A stretch of DNA of 64,000 nt. Origin: Megasphaera vaginalis (ex Bordigoni et al. 2020). Its GTDB lineage: Bacteria; Bacillota; Negativicutes; Veillonellales; Megasphaeraceae. The position numbers and the translations under genes were made by a program. The notes under the pieces were generated by a model. That model was not told the DNA's origin and searched no databases. It saw only the letters and a program-made list of their open reading frames with translations. The stretch covers positions 186,001 through 250,000 of the forward strand of contig NZ_OEQB01000003.1 of NCBI RefSeq assembly GCF_900240295.1. Direction: 5' to 3'. This document shows positions 9,924-18,613 of this stretch, piece by piece (the first letter of the stretch is position 1; each line of letters opens with the position of its first letter).

Positions 9924-10063
9924 GTCACAAGTTTCCCTGCGCTGCTTCCGCCCATGTAAAAGGCGTATCTCGATCCGGCCGTGCTGTCGGCAGGCTTATC
10001 CCTTGACCGAAATAACCCACTGAATATTCCCATATCTCATCACGCTCCTTCCTGTTTGACGCA

Positions 10064-10100
10064 TGAAAAAAGCACCTGCCTGTGTAATCAGGCAGATGCT
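10064..10100 (-). terminator. Rho-independent terminator of the Fic gene
   Basis: On the minus strand a 12-bp stem (AGCATCTGCCTG with CAGGCAGGTGCT, one G-T pair) closes a 6-nt loop and runs into TTTTTT. It lies about 75 nt beyond the Fic stop codon. Confidence 0.85.
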
Positions 10101-10122
10101 TTCTCTTATATCGATTTCCTCT

Positions 10123-10169
10123 CCCTTAAAATGTCCATAATATTAAGGGAAAGTTATTCTTCTTAAGGG
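10123..10169. promoter_or_regulatory. TTAAGGG repeat cluster at the 3' end of the Fic gene
   Basis: CCCTTAA at 10123-10129 and TTAAGGG at 10143-10149 form an inverted pair, and a third TTAAGGG lies at 10163-10169. The same half-sites form the palindrome upstream of the gene (11279-11304), so the gene is bracketed by copies of one motif. Function as a binding site is inferred. Confidence 0.5.
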
Positions 10170-10173
10170 AATG

Positions 10174-11220
10174 CTACTTTATTCTGTAGTAGCAGGTGCT
10201 TTTGCCGCTTCCCTTGCGTCTCAGTTCGCCGGAAGCCACCAGCTTGCGCAGCGCTCCCTCTACGGAACTGACGCTGAGAGACGGACAAAGTTCCCGAATA
10301 TCCTGTTTGGTAAAACGACCTATCTTGTTTTGCGCTGCAAGCCGCACTATATCCAGTGCGGATCGTTTGATTTCCACAAGGGAGAAACGGTCCTCAAAAT
10401 CCCTGTAGGCCGCAAGGATCGTTCCAAGAAGGTATTTGATAAACGGGACAGGATCATCTGCTCCCTCATGCCAACCATCCTGTGACGCAGACAGCGCATC
10501 ATAATATAAATCCTTATTCTTAGCGATCTTCGCTTCCAAAGAAATATATTTTCCGACATAGAATCCGCTTCTGTATAAAAGGAGCGTTGTAAGCAATCTG
10601 CTCATACGCCCGTTTCCGTCATTAAACGGATGGATACAAAGAAAATCGTGTATAAAAACAGGAATCGCAATCAGCGGTTCAAGTTCCATATTCCCGATAA
10701 CACGGTTGTATTCCTCGCACAGCTTGTCCAGCGCAGCCGGCGTCTCGAAAGGCGCAACCGGAGTAAAGAGCGTTTCCCTATGCCCGTCCGGATAAGTCGC
10801 ACTGATATAGTTCTGTACTGTTTTCGTCCTTCCTGCCACGGGATTATTCATGTGGCTATAGAGGATTTTGTGCAGTTGAAGAATATAGTTCTGTGTAATA
10901 GGGATTGCATCAAAGCTCTCGTGAATGATACCAAGCACATCCCTGTAACCTGCGATTTCCTGCTCATCCCGGTTCCTTGGTATTGTTTTCTCTTCAACAA
11001 GCTGCCTGATGCGTGTGTTCGTGGTAACAATCCCTTCGATGGCATTTGATGCCTCGGTACTCTGCACCTTGGCTATCTCCACCAATTTCTCAAGTTCCTC
11101 CGGTCTCTGCTTCAGATACATCTCCTGTTTTCCGGCCTCTTTGTATATGGCGGCGATAAGCCCCAGCAGATCGGAATCCCACTTTTTATCCCGAATCAAT
11201 GAGTAGTTGAACACTCTCAT
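10174..11220 (-). CDS. Fic/DOC family protein (probable AMP transferase) with C-terminal winged helix
   Basis: Fic-domain enzyme of 348 residues. The Fic core motif HPFNDGNGR sits near residue 197, and an N-terminal inhibitory helix of the (S/T)xxxE(G/N) type (STEASNAIEG) lies near residue 55, so this is a self-inhibited class II Fic protein. Family members usually transfer AMP from ATP to target proteins. The last 60 residues look like a winged-helix domain, suggesting DNA binding and autoregulation. The start at 11220 is preferred because GGGAGG lies eight bases upstream; an in-frame ATG at 11235 contains that site. The gene stands where phage portal and capsid genes would be expected after TerL, with its own promoter and terminator. 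Confidence 0.9.
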   Translation of the reverse strand: MRVFNYSLIRDKKWDSDLLGLIAAIYKEAGKQEMYLKQRPEELEKLVEIAKVQSTEASNAIEGIVTTNTRIRQLVEEKTIPRNRDEQEIAGYRDVLGIIHESFDAIPITQNYILQLHKILYSHMNNPVAGRTKTVQNYISATYPDGHRETLFTPVAPFETPAALDKLCEEYNRVIGNMELEPLIAIPVFIHDFLCIHPFNDGNGRMSRLLTTLLLYRSGFYVGKYISLEAKIAKNKDLYYDALSASQDGWHEGADDPVPFIKYLLGTILAAYRDFEDRFSLVEIKRSALDIVRLAAQNKIGRFTKQDIRELCPSLSVSSVEGALRKLVASGELRRKGSGKSTCYYRIK

Positions 11221-11236
11221 TTCCTTACCTCCCATC

Positions 11237-11304
11237 TTTTACCCTTAAATTTTAGTATATTATAAGGTAAAAATCAAGATATTAAGGGAATAAACCCTTA
11301 ATAT
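11237..11304 (-). promoter_or_regulatory. Fic promoter embedded in two inverted repeats
   Basis: A perfect 10-bp palindrome (ATATTAAGGG, 6-nt spacer, CCCTTAATAT) occupies 11279-11304. An imperfect one (TTTTACCCTTA with TAAGGTAAAA) spans 11237-11272. Between and overlapping them, on the minus strand, TTGATT (11277-11272) and TAAAAT (11254-11249) are spaced 17 nt. This is the layout expected of a self-repressed promoter. Confidence 0.65.
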
Positions 11305-11335
11305 TTCTTTCCATTTAAGGTCAAATATGTAGAGG

Positions 11336-12943
11336 TCATATGAATAAAATACCGCGGCTGTCGTAGACCGAGGCAGTATTGTCATTTCCGCAGCGTATTG
11401 CGCGGTCAAGAGCCATGATGGTCGCAATTGCCCCGTCAATCTTTTCCGTGGATTTTTCCTTATCGGCTTTAATATTCCCAGCCGGGTCGGTGCGGATGAA
11501 GATGTTGTCCATATTCCACCGAAGGACAGGGTGTCCGCCGTGGGCGATGCGTCCTTCCAATGTAAGCTTCATGAATTCTTTGGTTGGAGGACTCATATCC
11601 TTGAACCCTTGTCCAAATGGAACAACGGTAAAGCCCATTCCCTCGAGGTTCTGCACCATCTGCACCGCGCCCCAGCGGTCAAAGGCAATCTCCCGTATAT
11701 TAAACCTTGTGCCAAGCTCTTCGATAAATTTCTCAATAAAGCCGTAATGAACAACATTTCCCTCCGTGGTCATAAGCAAGCCCTGACGCTCCCACAGGTC
11801 GTAGGGAACATGATCGCGCTTTACCCGAAGGTCAAGAGTATCCTCCGGCACCCAGAAGTACGGCAGGATACTGTATTTGTCCTCCTCATCCTGCGGAGGG
11901 AATACCAGCACAAACGCCGTGATGTCCGTGGTACTTGAAAGGTCAAGCCCGCCGTAACAGATTCGCCCTTCCAGATCGTCCTCGCTCACAGCGAAGGAAC
12001 AGGCATCCCACCTGTCCATCGGCATCCATCTGACGGATTGTTTCACCCACTGGTTAAGACGCAGCTGCCTGAAAGCGTTCTCCTCGCCGGGATTCTGCTT
12101 TGCGGAGTCGCAGGCGGCTTTTACCTTGTCAATGCCAACCGTGATACCGAGCGAGGGATTTGCCTTTTTCCACACGGCGGGATCAGTCCAGTCCTCCGAC
12201 TCGTCCGCACCATAGATAACAGGATAGAAGGTCGAATCGATTTTCCTTCCGCTCATGATGTCGAGAGCCTTCTCATGCTGTTCATAGCAGATGGAATGCG
12301 TATCATTGCCTGCCGTGGTAATGAGGAAGAACAGCGGCTGCATCCTCGCATCGCCGGAGCCCTTGGTCATGACGTCAAACAGCTTTCTGTTCGGCTGGGT
12401 ATGCAGTTCATCGAAGATAACGCCGTGGGTATTAAAGCCGTGCTTGTTCGCCACATCCGCCGAAAGCACCTGGTAAAAGCTGTGCGTGGGCAGATATTCG
12501 AGCCGTTTCTGCGATGCGAGTATCTTCACGCGCTTGGAAAGCGCAGGACAGAACCGCACCATATCCACAGCGACATCGAAAACAATCTTTGCCTGGTTCC
12601 TGTCCGCGGCGCAACCGTAGACCTCGGCTCGTTCCTCGCCATCGCCGCAGGTGAGCAGGAGCGCCACAGCCGCCGCAAGTTCCGACTTGCCTTGCTTTTT
12701 CGGAATCTCAATATATGCGGTACTGAACTGCCTGTAGCCGTTTTTCTTTATCACACCGAACAGGTCGCGGATTATCTGCTCCTGCCAGTCGATAAGCTCG
12801 AAGGGCTTTCCCGCCCATGTGCCTTTGGTATGGCACAGCTGCTCGATGAACATCACGGCATAATCAGCGAGGTTCTTGTCATAGCGGGAGGTATCCGCCA
12901 TGAACTTGGTAGGCTTATATTTCTTCAGTTTCCGTACTGCCAA
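11336..12943 (-). CDS. phage terminase large subunit (TerL)
   Basis: Packaging motor ATPase/nuclease of about 535 residues, full length for HK97-type TerL. Walker A is IPKKQGKSE near residues 80-88, Walker B is VIFDE near 174-178, and the RNase H-like nuclease begins around GLDLSSTTD. The C-terminus (SVYDSRGILFI) looks natural rather than cut. I start it at a TTG (12943) because AGGAGG lies eight bases upstream; upstream ATG codons lack such a site. It is the last gene of the phage block. The portal, protease and capsid genes that normally follow are absent, so it cannot work without a helper. Confidence 0.93.
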   Translation of the reverse strand: MAVRKLKKYKPTKFMADTSRYDKNLADYAVMFIEQLCHTKGTWAGKPFELIDWQEQIIRDLFGVIKKNGYRQFSTAYIEIPKKQGKSELAAAVALLLTCGDGEERAEVYGCAADRNQAKIVFDVAVDMVRFCPALSKRVKILASQKRLEYLPTHSFYQVLSADVANKHGFNTHGVIFDELHTQPNRKLFDVMTKGSGDARMQPLFFLITTAGNDTHSICYEQHEKALDIMSGRKIDSTFYPVIYGADESEDWTDPAVWKKANPSLGITVGIDKVKAACDSAKQNPGEENAFRQLRLNQWVKQSVRWMPMDRWDACSFAVSEDDLEGRICYGGLDLSSTTDITAFVLVFPPQDEEDKYSILPYFWVPEDTLDLRVKRDHVPYDLWERQGLLMTTEGNVVHYGFIEKFIEELGTRFNIREIAFDRWGAVQMVQNLEGMGFTVVPFGQGFKDMSPPTKEFMKLTLEGRIAHGGHPVLRWNMDNIFIRTDPAGNIKADKEKSTEKIDGAIATIMALDRAIRCGNDNTASVYDSRGILFI

Positions 12944-13064
12944 CGGCGTCTCCTCCTTCCGAAAATGGCATAAAAACAGCCGCATCTCTGCGACTTTCTA
13001 AAATCTGTCTGTACGAGAGACAGAGCCTTGCGGCCCGTCCCTTTTGCTGTTTTTTCTCTGTGTC

Positions 13065-13343
13065 TTACTGCTGCATCGCCCAGGCGATTGCGTGGCCTTC
13101 ATCCTCAAACTCGACCTCGCTGACCGCCGCCAGTCCGATGGTGCTTTCGCAAGTCTTCCTGCCGTCTTCGAGGTACTCGTAAACCGCTCCGAAATAGGAA
13201 GGCTTGTTCTGCCCATTGTAGTAGTACCCGGCAAGCAGCACCTTATCTCCGAAGTTCAGCATCTTGCTTCGGCGGCATTCCATGTCCTCCGGCGTGGTGG
13301 GATTCGACAGCCTGTATTTTCTCATTCCTTCGTTGATTGTCAT
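13065..13343 (-). CDS. small phage protein of unknown function
   Basis: About 92 residues, begins MTINEGMRKYRLS, ends HAIAWAMQQ. Of two adjacent ATG codons the second is favoured, with GGAGG seven bases upstream. There is no recognisable catalytic motif. It has an acidic, compact, probably beta-rich central part (FGDKVLLAGYYYNG). It lies between DUF5049 and TerL in the late phage operon. I have no functional assignment. Confidence 0.75.
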   Translation of the reverse strand: MTINEGMRKYRLSNPTTPEDMECRRSKMLNFGDKVLLAGYYYNGQNKPSYFGAVYEYLEDGRKTCESTIGLAAVSEVEFEDEGHAIAWAMQQ

Positions 13344-13435
13344 CATCGTATCCTCCGTTTCTTTCGGCATGTACATATATCACTACGGATATACCAGCAA
13401 GTCTTTTCTGTAGTTTTTCAAAGAAATATGCAGAA

Positions 13436-13612
13436 TTATTCCTCGCCGGTGAGGATGAATCGGATGTATTCCTTTCGGTTTTCCTTAAGGTAATTTACCA
13501 GTTCATAGAAACCCATTTCATAAGCAATCCGCTGAACAGCATTCACATCAAACATATTGGTAAGCGCGGTATCTCGCACGGCAAGAATCTGCTTCCTTAT
13601 TTTCATATCCAT
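13436..13612 (-). CDS. DUF5049-like small phage protein
   Basis: 58 residues if started at 13612, where AGGAGG lies eight bases upstream and the ATG shares one base with the stop of the preceding gene (TGATG). A longer in-frame start lies inside the neighbour. Short, charged, helical (RRQ-type start, ends IRFILTGEE). Proteins of this kind sit between DUF4314 and TerL in many Firmicutes prophages. The function is unknown. Confidence 0.7.
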   Translation of the reverse strand: MDMKIRKQILAVRDTALTNMFDVNAVQRIAYEMGFYELVNYLKENRKEYIRFILTGEE

Positions 13613-13833
13613 CAGTCGCACCTCCTGCATAAATCCTCGCCGTAAGCGATGGATAGCCCGCAGCCGTTATCCCAGCGAACCATAATGGAGCCGATATCAT
13701 CCACGCCGATAACCGTGCCTTTGGTTCCAATCGGCGGAGCCTGCACATCCTCCATCCGTACCAGTTCCACCCGTGTTCCTGCAGGATACTCCCTGCGGAT
13801 GCGGTCGACCGTTTCCTTATTCGGAAATCTCAT
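13612..13833 (-). CDS. DUF4314-like small phage protein
   Basis: 73 residues, MRFPNKETVDRIRREYPAG start, with a small beta-barrel-like core (PPIGTKGTVIGVDDIGSIMVRWDNG) characteristic of DUF4314. It overlaps the 3' end of the upstream gene by 17 nt and the downstream start by one base, so translation is probably coupled. The function is unknown. Confidence 0.8.
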   Translation of the reverse strand: MRFPNKETVDRIRREYPAGTRVELVRMEDVQAPPIGTKGTVIGVDDIGSIMVRWDNGCGLSIAYGEDLCRRCD

Positions 13834-14527
13834 GGTCAGCGCCTCCGTTCTTGAATGCCGAAGACCCTGTGAGGTTCTTCAGCAGGATTTTCCGCTCGGC
13901 CTTGTACTCCGCACCGATGAATCCCAGCCGCAGGAGGAAGCAGCGGAATGCGTACTTCTCGTTGTCCACATCCTTTTCCGTGGCGATCACTCGCTTGGCA
14001 TTTCTGCTCATCTCGCAGAGCGCGGCAATGAAATGCGTGCAGGCCTTCACCGAATCCGCGTCCGGCAGTTCCGCAAACCAGGGGAAGGAAACCCTGTCCT
14101 CCTTGACCTCGATTCGGAGGTCCTCTATGCCGAGAGCCTTTCGGATGAGCGTTCCCTTGGCATCCAACAGCTTGGTGAGGTTGCCCACCGAAACCTTATC
14201 GAGCAAAATCTCCACCGTAAGGCCTCCTGTTTCGCCCTGTGGCGCATTTTCTTCGGCTTCGGATACTTTCTCAACCTCCGCATCCGCGCCATCCTGCGGC
14301 TCACAGTCGAAGCCTGCGGCGGCGATGGCTTCAATCACCTGCTCGACCTCCTCGCTGTCGGCACGATCGTCAAATTCGAGTGTGCCGTCCTTGGTGACCG
14401 TAAGGTAATCGATTTCGTAATTGCAGGTCGGCATGAATTTGTATTCCGCCTTCGCTCCCGTGGTGTCGGAGATGACCTTGACCAGTTTCTTGCGCCGTGC
14501 GCCTGTGACGTTGTACTTTACTTGCAT
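13817..14527 (-). CDS. phage protein of the 'virulence-related' annotation class
   Basis: 236 residues. The N-terminal third (KYNVTGARRKKLVKVISD) is followed by an acidic linker of about 40 residues, then a conserved C-terminal domain containing SFPWFAELPDADSVKACTHFIAALC. Such genes occur between methyltransferases and DUF4314 in clostridial prophages and are often labelled virulence-related without experimental support. The label is inherited and should not be taken as a function. It is transcribed with its neighbours in the late operon. Confidence 0.7.
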   Translation of the reverse strand: MQVKYNVTGARRKKLVKVISDTTGAKAEYKFMPTCNYEIDYLTVTKDGTLEFDDRADSEEVEQVIEAIAAAGFDCEPQDGADAEVEKVSEAEENAPQGETGGLTVEILLDKVSVGNLTKLLDAKGTLIRKALGIEDLRIEVKEDRVSFPWFAELPDADSVKACTHFIAALCEMSRNAKRVIATEKDVDNEKYAFRCFLLRLGFIGAEYKAERKILLKNLTGSSAFKNGGADHEISE

Positions 14528-14647
14528 TGCGTTTACCTCCGCTTTCGCTTGATTTTCTGTGCCTTGCGGCTGTTATATACATCACTCTAAAGCCCTAAAA
14601 TAGCAAGCGAATAACGGGATTTTCTTTGTAGAATTATCGCCAGAATA

Positions 14648-16588
14648 TCAGACTCGGAACTGTGAGTAGTACACAATGCCTGACAGCACGAAAACAGCGC
14701 ACGGGAGTGCGATACCGTTGCCCCACATCTTATATTCGGCGGAGTCCGTATGCGGATCGGAGAGCCACTTGATTATCTGCTTGTCCGTTTTCGGTTTGGA
14801 TGCGCCGGACACGACATTCCTGTGCGTTTCAAAAACATCCCTCCAGGAAGCAAGCTCCTCATCGGTCGGATCATCCGTTCCGAGGTCAGCGCACCACCAG
14901 TCCGGGAATCCCTGCAGCCTTGCACACTCGGTGGGAGTGAGCCTTCGTACGATGTAATACGGCTCCTCGATTACGGTCGGCGGATCTTTGTAATCCGTAG
15001 CGACCAGCGTATTCGCCACATCTTCCTCAGTCTCTGTGTGGTAGGAATTCTTGCTCGTGGTATAGACGGGATGAGCGACAGCGCCGGGACCTTTTGCCAC
15101 CATAGTCGGCTCGACCTCTTCCTCGATGGCAAGACCGAACCGCGCGTTCTGTCCCATGTTGTATGTCGCACGGTCTATGCCGTAAGCCACACCATGCTGT
15201 TCCGTAGCGTTTAAGGTATAGCTGACGTTCTCTTCAGAATAGCCGCTGCCCTTGTGGGAAGGTCTTGTGCCGTTTCCCTCGATGGCAACCACGGCAATGC
15301 CGCCCTGGTTGCATCCGGAATCTGCGCACCTTGTATCGAGCGTCCGAGAGGTTTCAGCCTCGTAAATCCCTGCGTGAGGATTATCTGAAAGCATCGCATG
15401 GCTTTTATCCGAACTGATGCCGTAGGCTTTGACCTCCACCACGGCCACGCCCCCTTGGTTGGAATTGGGAGCGTTGCCGCCTGTGTCGATGGTTCTTGCC
15501 GTATCGGTCTCATAGCAATTTTGCCTTGCATTCCGTGTGGCTTCGGATGTGAAACGCACATCGTAGGTTTTCGGCTTCTGCACTACAAGCGGCTGGTTGT
15601 TGCCGCCTGTTCCGAAGGTAGCAAGGACGGTCTGCGATTTATCAAGCGGTCCCGTGTATCTCGTGTCCTGCGAGTGATTCTCAAACATCAGCGCCGCAGG
15701 AACGACGCCGGCACGGAGTGTAGGGGATTTTTCTTCCTCATAGCCGATAGAACGGCTCTTTTCAGAGTGTTCCGTACAGAACCCCGCCGAACCCATGACC
15801 ACAGGCGGATGATGCGCCTCTGCTCGTAACGTTCCCGTCACATCCTCAGTGATATCCATACGCTGCCCGCCTTGGTCATTCAGGCAAATACCGCCTGCCT
15901 CTCCAATGCCGCTTTCAGCACCTCCGGCAGTTCCTTGCCACGCTTTGAAGCCCTCGAAAGGATGCCCTGACAGGCCTTCGGACTCAAATAATATCTTTCC
16001 GGCACACAGTCCATCAAAATCTGCGACAAGGTAGATGCGTTTTCTTCTCTGGGGAACTCCCCAGTATTGAGCATCAAATACCCTCCATGCGACTGAGAAA
16101 CCGTCTGCCAGGACAAGTCCTGCGTTCGGCCATTTGTCATATCGAGGAATATCAGCTTTGTTTTCTTTGACCGAGCAGACCGCTTCGAGGACTGCTCTGA
16201 AATCCTCGCCCTTGTTTGAGGAGAATGCGCCTGTGACGTTCTCCCAGATGATGTATTTCGGATATTCGCCATTGGTAGCCTCCCTCATTTCTTTGACGAT
16301 CCTGATTGCCTCATAAAAAAGAGAAGACCGACAACCTCTCAGACCTTCCCGTTTGCCCGCTATGCTCATGTCCTGGCAAGGCGAGCCGAATGTGATAATG
16401 TCAACCGGCTCTATTTTGCCGCCGTCCATCTTTGATACGTCGCCGTAGCGCTTTACCTGCGGAAAACGCTTTGTGGTTACCCTGATTGGGAAAGGCTCTA
16501 CCTCTGAAGCCCACACGGGCACCACTCCGGAGATAAGCCCCGCAAGCGGAAATCCCCCGCTTCCATCAAAGAGGGAGCCGAGTTTCAT
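14648..16588 (-). CDS. phage DNA (cytosine-5) methyltransferase
   Basis: C5-cytosine methyltransferase of about 646 residues using S-adenosylmethionine. Seen motifs: I (FDGSGGFPLAG) at the N-terminus, IV with the catalytic PCQ (GSPCQDMS) near residue 70, VI (ENV) near 115, VIII (QRRKRIYLV) near 176, and late motifs around RRLTPTECARLQGFP. Between VIII and IX lies an unusually long segment with repeated blocks ending in NQGG. The start is ATG 16588 just after the upstream stop; ATG 16600 (MESKMKLG) has an equally good ribosome site. No cognate restriction enzyme is adjacent, so a protective or host-evasion role is likely. Confidence 0.92.
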   Translation of the reverse strand: MKLGSLFDGSGGFPLAGLISGVVPVWASEVEPFPIRVTTKRFPQVKRYGDVSKMDGGKIEPVDIITFGSPCQDMSIAGKREGLRGCRSSLFYEAIRIVKEMREATNGEYPKYIIWENVTGAFSSNKGEDFRAVLEAVCSVKENKADIPRYDKWPNAGLVLADGFSVAWRVFDAQYWGVPQRRKRIYLVADFDGLCAGKILFESEGLSGHPFEGFKAWQGTAGGAESGIGEAGGICLNDQGGQRMDITEDVTGTLRAEAHHPPVVMGSAGFCTEHSEKSRSIGYEEEKSPTLRAGVVPAALMFENHSQDTRYTGPLDKSQTVLATFGTGGNNQPLVVQKPKTYDVRFTSEATRNARQNCYETDTARTIDTGGNAPNSNQGGVAVVEVKAYGISSDKSHAMLSDNPHAGIYEAETSRTLDTRCADSGCNQGGIAVVAIEGNGTRPSHKGSGYSEENVSYTLNATEQHGVAYGIDRATYNMGQNARFGLAIEEEVEPTMVAKGPGAVAHPVYTTSKNSYHTETEEDVANTLVATDYKDPPTVIEEPYYIVRRLTPTECARLQGFPDWWCADLGTDDPTDEELASWRDVFETHRNVVSGASKPKTDKQIIKWLSDPHTDSAEYKMWGNGIALPCAVFVLSGIVYYSQFRV

Positions 16589-16589
16589 T

Positions 16590-17831
16590 TTACTCTCCAT
16601 CCGGCGCCTCCAGTTCCGCATAGTTGTATATCTTGCCGTCCCTCTCTACGGAAACCTTGTCCGCGGAGCCGACCTGCTCGATATACCTCTTCACGATGAC
16701 ATCGCAGTATTTCTCATCCAGTTCTATGGTGGCGCAGTTCCTGTCCGTCTGTTCGCAGGCAATCAGCGTGGAACCGCTGCCGCCGAACGGATCGAGTACG
16801 AGTGTGTTGCTCATGGATGAATTCTGAATCGGATATGCCAAAAGCGGTATGGGCTTCATGGTCGGATGATCCGTATTCTTTTTTGTTTTCTCAAACTCCC
16901 ATATCGTGGTCTGCTTGCGGTCGGAGTACCATTGGTGCCTGCCTTTTTTCTTCCAGCCGAAAAGGCAAGGCTCGTGTTGCCATTGGTAAGGGGAGCGTCC
17001 AAGTACAAGACTTGGTTTCTTCCAGATACAACAGCCGGAGAGATAAAATCCCGCGTCCGAGAATGCCTTTCTGAAATTCAGACCTTCTGTATCCGCATGG
17101 AACACATAGATGGACGCATCGTCCGCCATGACCTTTTCAATTTTGGAAAAGGCATCGAAGAGGAACTGATAGAACTTCTCGTCAGCCAGGTTGTCATTCT
17201 TGATTTTTCCGGCAGCCCCTTCGTAGTCCACATTGTAGGGAGGATCGGTAACCACGAGGTTTGCTTTTCGTCCCTGCATGAGCGTATCAAAGGTTTCCGC
17301 TTTCGTGGAGTCGCCGCAGACCAGTCTGTGCCGTCCGAGCGTCCACACATCGCCGCTCTTGGAGAAAGTTGGCTTTTCCAGTTCCTCATCTACATCGAAA
17401 TCGTCCTCCTGCACATCGGAATCGTCTCCAAACAGGCCGGCAATCTCCACCTCGTCAAAGCCCGTGAGGGAAAGGTCAAAAGCCTCTGCCTGCAGAGCTT
17501 CGATCTCAACTCGCAGAAGTTCTTCGTCCCAGCCGGCGTCCATCGCCATACGGTTGTCGGCAATGATGTAGGCTTTCTTCTGCGCCTCGGTAAGATAATC
17601 CACAAGCACACAGGGTACTTCCTTGATACCCTCCTCCTTGGCGGCGAAGATGCGGCCGTGACCTGCGATAACATTGAAATCCCTGTCGATAATCACAGGA
17701 TTGATGAATCCGAACTCCCGCAAAGAAGCCCGGAGTTTATTGATCTGCTCCGGGCTGTGCGTTCTTGCGTTATTGATATAGGGTATCAGCCTGTCAATCG
17801 GTACAAGCTGCATTTCGGTTGTCGTTTTCAT
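16590..17831 (-). CDS. ParB-domain / adenine- or N4-cytosine DNA methyltransferase fusion
   Basis: 413 residues. An N-terminal ParB-like nuclease fold (IDRLIPYINNARTHS, then IAGHGRIFAAKEEG) is joined to a beta-class amino-methyltransferase: DPPYN near residue 195 (catalytic motif IV) precedes FGGSGST near 348 (SAM-binding motif I). The target-recognition region lies between them. The start ATG at 17831 overlaps the upstream stop (ATGA), indicating coupling with the SAM synthetase gene. Phages use such enzymes to mark DNA against host restriction; the specificity cannot be read here. Confidence 0.92.
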   Translation of the reverse strand: MKTTTEMQLVPIDRLIPYINNARTHSPEQINKLRASLREFGFINPVIIDRDFNVIAGHGRIFAAKEEGIKEVPCVLVDYLTEAQKKAYIIADNRMAMDAGWDEELLRVEIEALQAEAFDLSLTGFDEVEIAGLFGDDSDVQEDDFDVDEELEKPTFSKSGDVWTLGRHRLVCGDSTKAETFDTLMQGRKANLVVTDPPYNVDYEGAAGKIKNDNLADEKFYQFLFDAFSKIEKVMADDASIYVFHADTEGLNFRKAFSDAGFYLSGCCIWKKPSLVLGRSPYQWQHEPCLFGWKKKGRHQWYSDRKQTTIWEFEKTKKNTDHPTMKPIPLLAYPIQNSSMSNTLVLDPFGGSGSTLIACEQTDRNCATIELDEKYCDVIVKRYIEQVGSADKVSVERDGKIYNYAELEAPDGE

Positions 17832-18613
17832 CGTATCAGCCCCCATTCCGCAAACTTCTCAAAACCGCCGAGACCTGAGATGTATTTCCTTGCGGTCTCC
17901 ACGATCTCCGAATACGGAGTGCCGCCCACGGTGTCATCACCGATGGAACAGGAAAGCTCCACAACCGTTCCCGTTTCCTGTGCTTTGAGCCATGCCCAAA
18001 TGTTCACGGACACATCAGCCTTGGACAGGTCTTTGCCGTGCAGGCCGCCGCCCGTGACGGAATCGCCCATATCAGAACCGAGTTTTCTGTTGGTGGCGCC
18101 CGAGTCCACATCCGTGCCGCCCGTCCAGTTGCCGAGGGGATTGACTACGGCTTTTTTATATGTTTTCTTCAGCTGCTGCGTTTCGGCTTTGCTCTGGCAG
18201 ATAGTCAGGTTATCGCCGTCAAGAATATACTTACCGTCATACGGATGCTTCCCGTAAATGTCGGCGGCAATCCCTGTCAGCTTTTTCTGTTCCTCCGTCA
18301 CAGGCACGCCTTTGAAGATGCCGTTGTCTCCACAGCGGAAACCGTCATCCTGGTTTCGGGAGAGGTGGCCGTCCTGCGGAACTTCCTGAACGCTGATTTT
18401 TACATTTCCCACGATTCGCTGAACGATAGATGTAATATCGCCCTTCGGAATATGCACGGAAGTTTCCGTGATAATGTGACACATTCCATGACCGAGCAGG
18501 ACTTCCACGGCAATCTTCGGATTTTCTTCTTTTCTGTATGCGGTATCCACGATTGCCCCGGCGATACGGTCGGCAAGTTTATCCGGATGCGCAGGATTCA
18601 CTTTCTCAAACAT
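17828..18613 (-). CDS. compact phage-encoded S-adenosylmethionine synthetase-like protein
   Basis: 261 residues against about 390 for cellular MetK. Family landmarks remain: HPDKLADRIAGAIVD at the N-terminus (ATP-binding loop), CGDNGIF in place of GDQGxMF, NPLGNWTGGT, and GGGLHGKDLSKAD in place of GGGAFSGKDPTKVD. The central and C-terminal domains are shortened. It overlaps the terminase small-subunit gene upstream and the methyltransferase downstream, so it would be made together with two SAM-consuming enzymes. Local SAM supply is the natural inference; activity is not proven. Confidence 0.85.
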   Translation of the reverse strand: MFEKVNPAHPDKLADRIAGAIVDTAYRKEENPKIAVEVLLGHGMCHIITETSVHIPKGDITSIVQRIVGNVKISVQEVPQDGHLSRNQDDGFRCGDNGIFKGVPVTEEQKKLTGIAADIYGKHPYDGKYILDGDNLTICQSKAETQQLKKTYKKAVVNPLGNWTGGTDVDSGATNRKLGSDMGDSVTGGGLHGKDLSKADVSVNIWAWLKAQETGTVVELSCSIGDDTVGGTPYSEIVETARKYISGLGGFEKFAEWGLIR

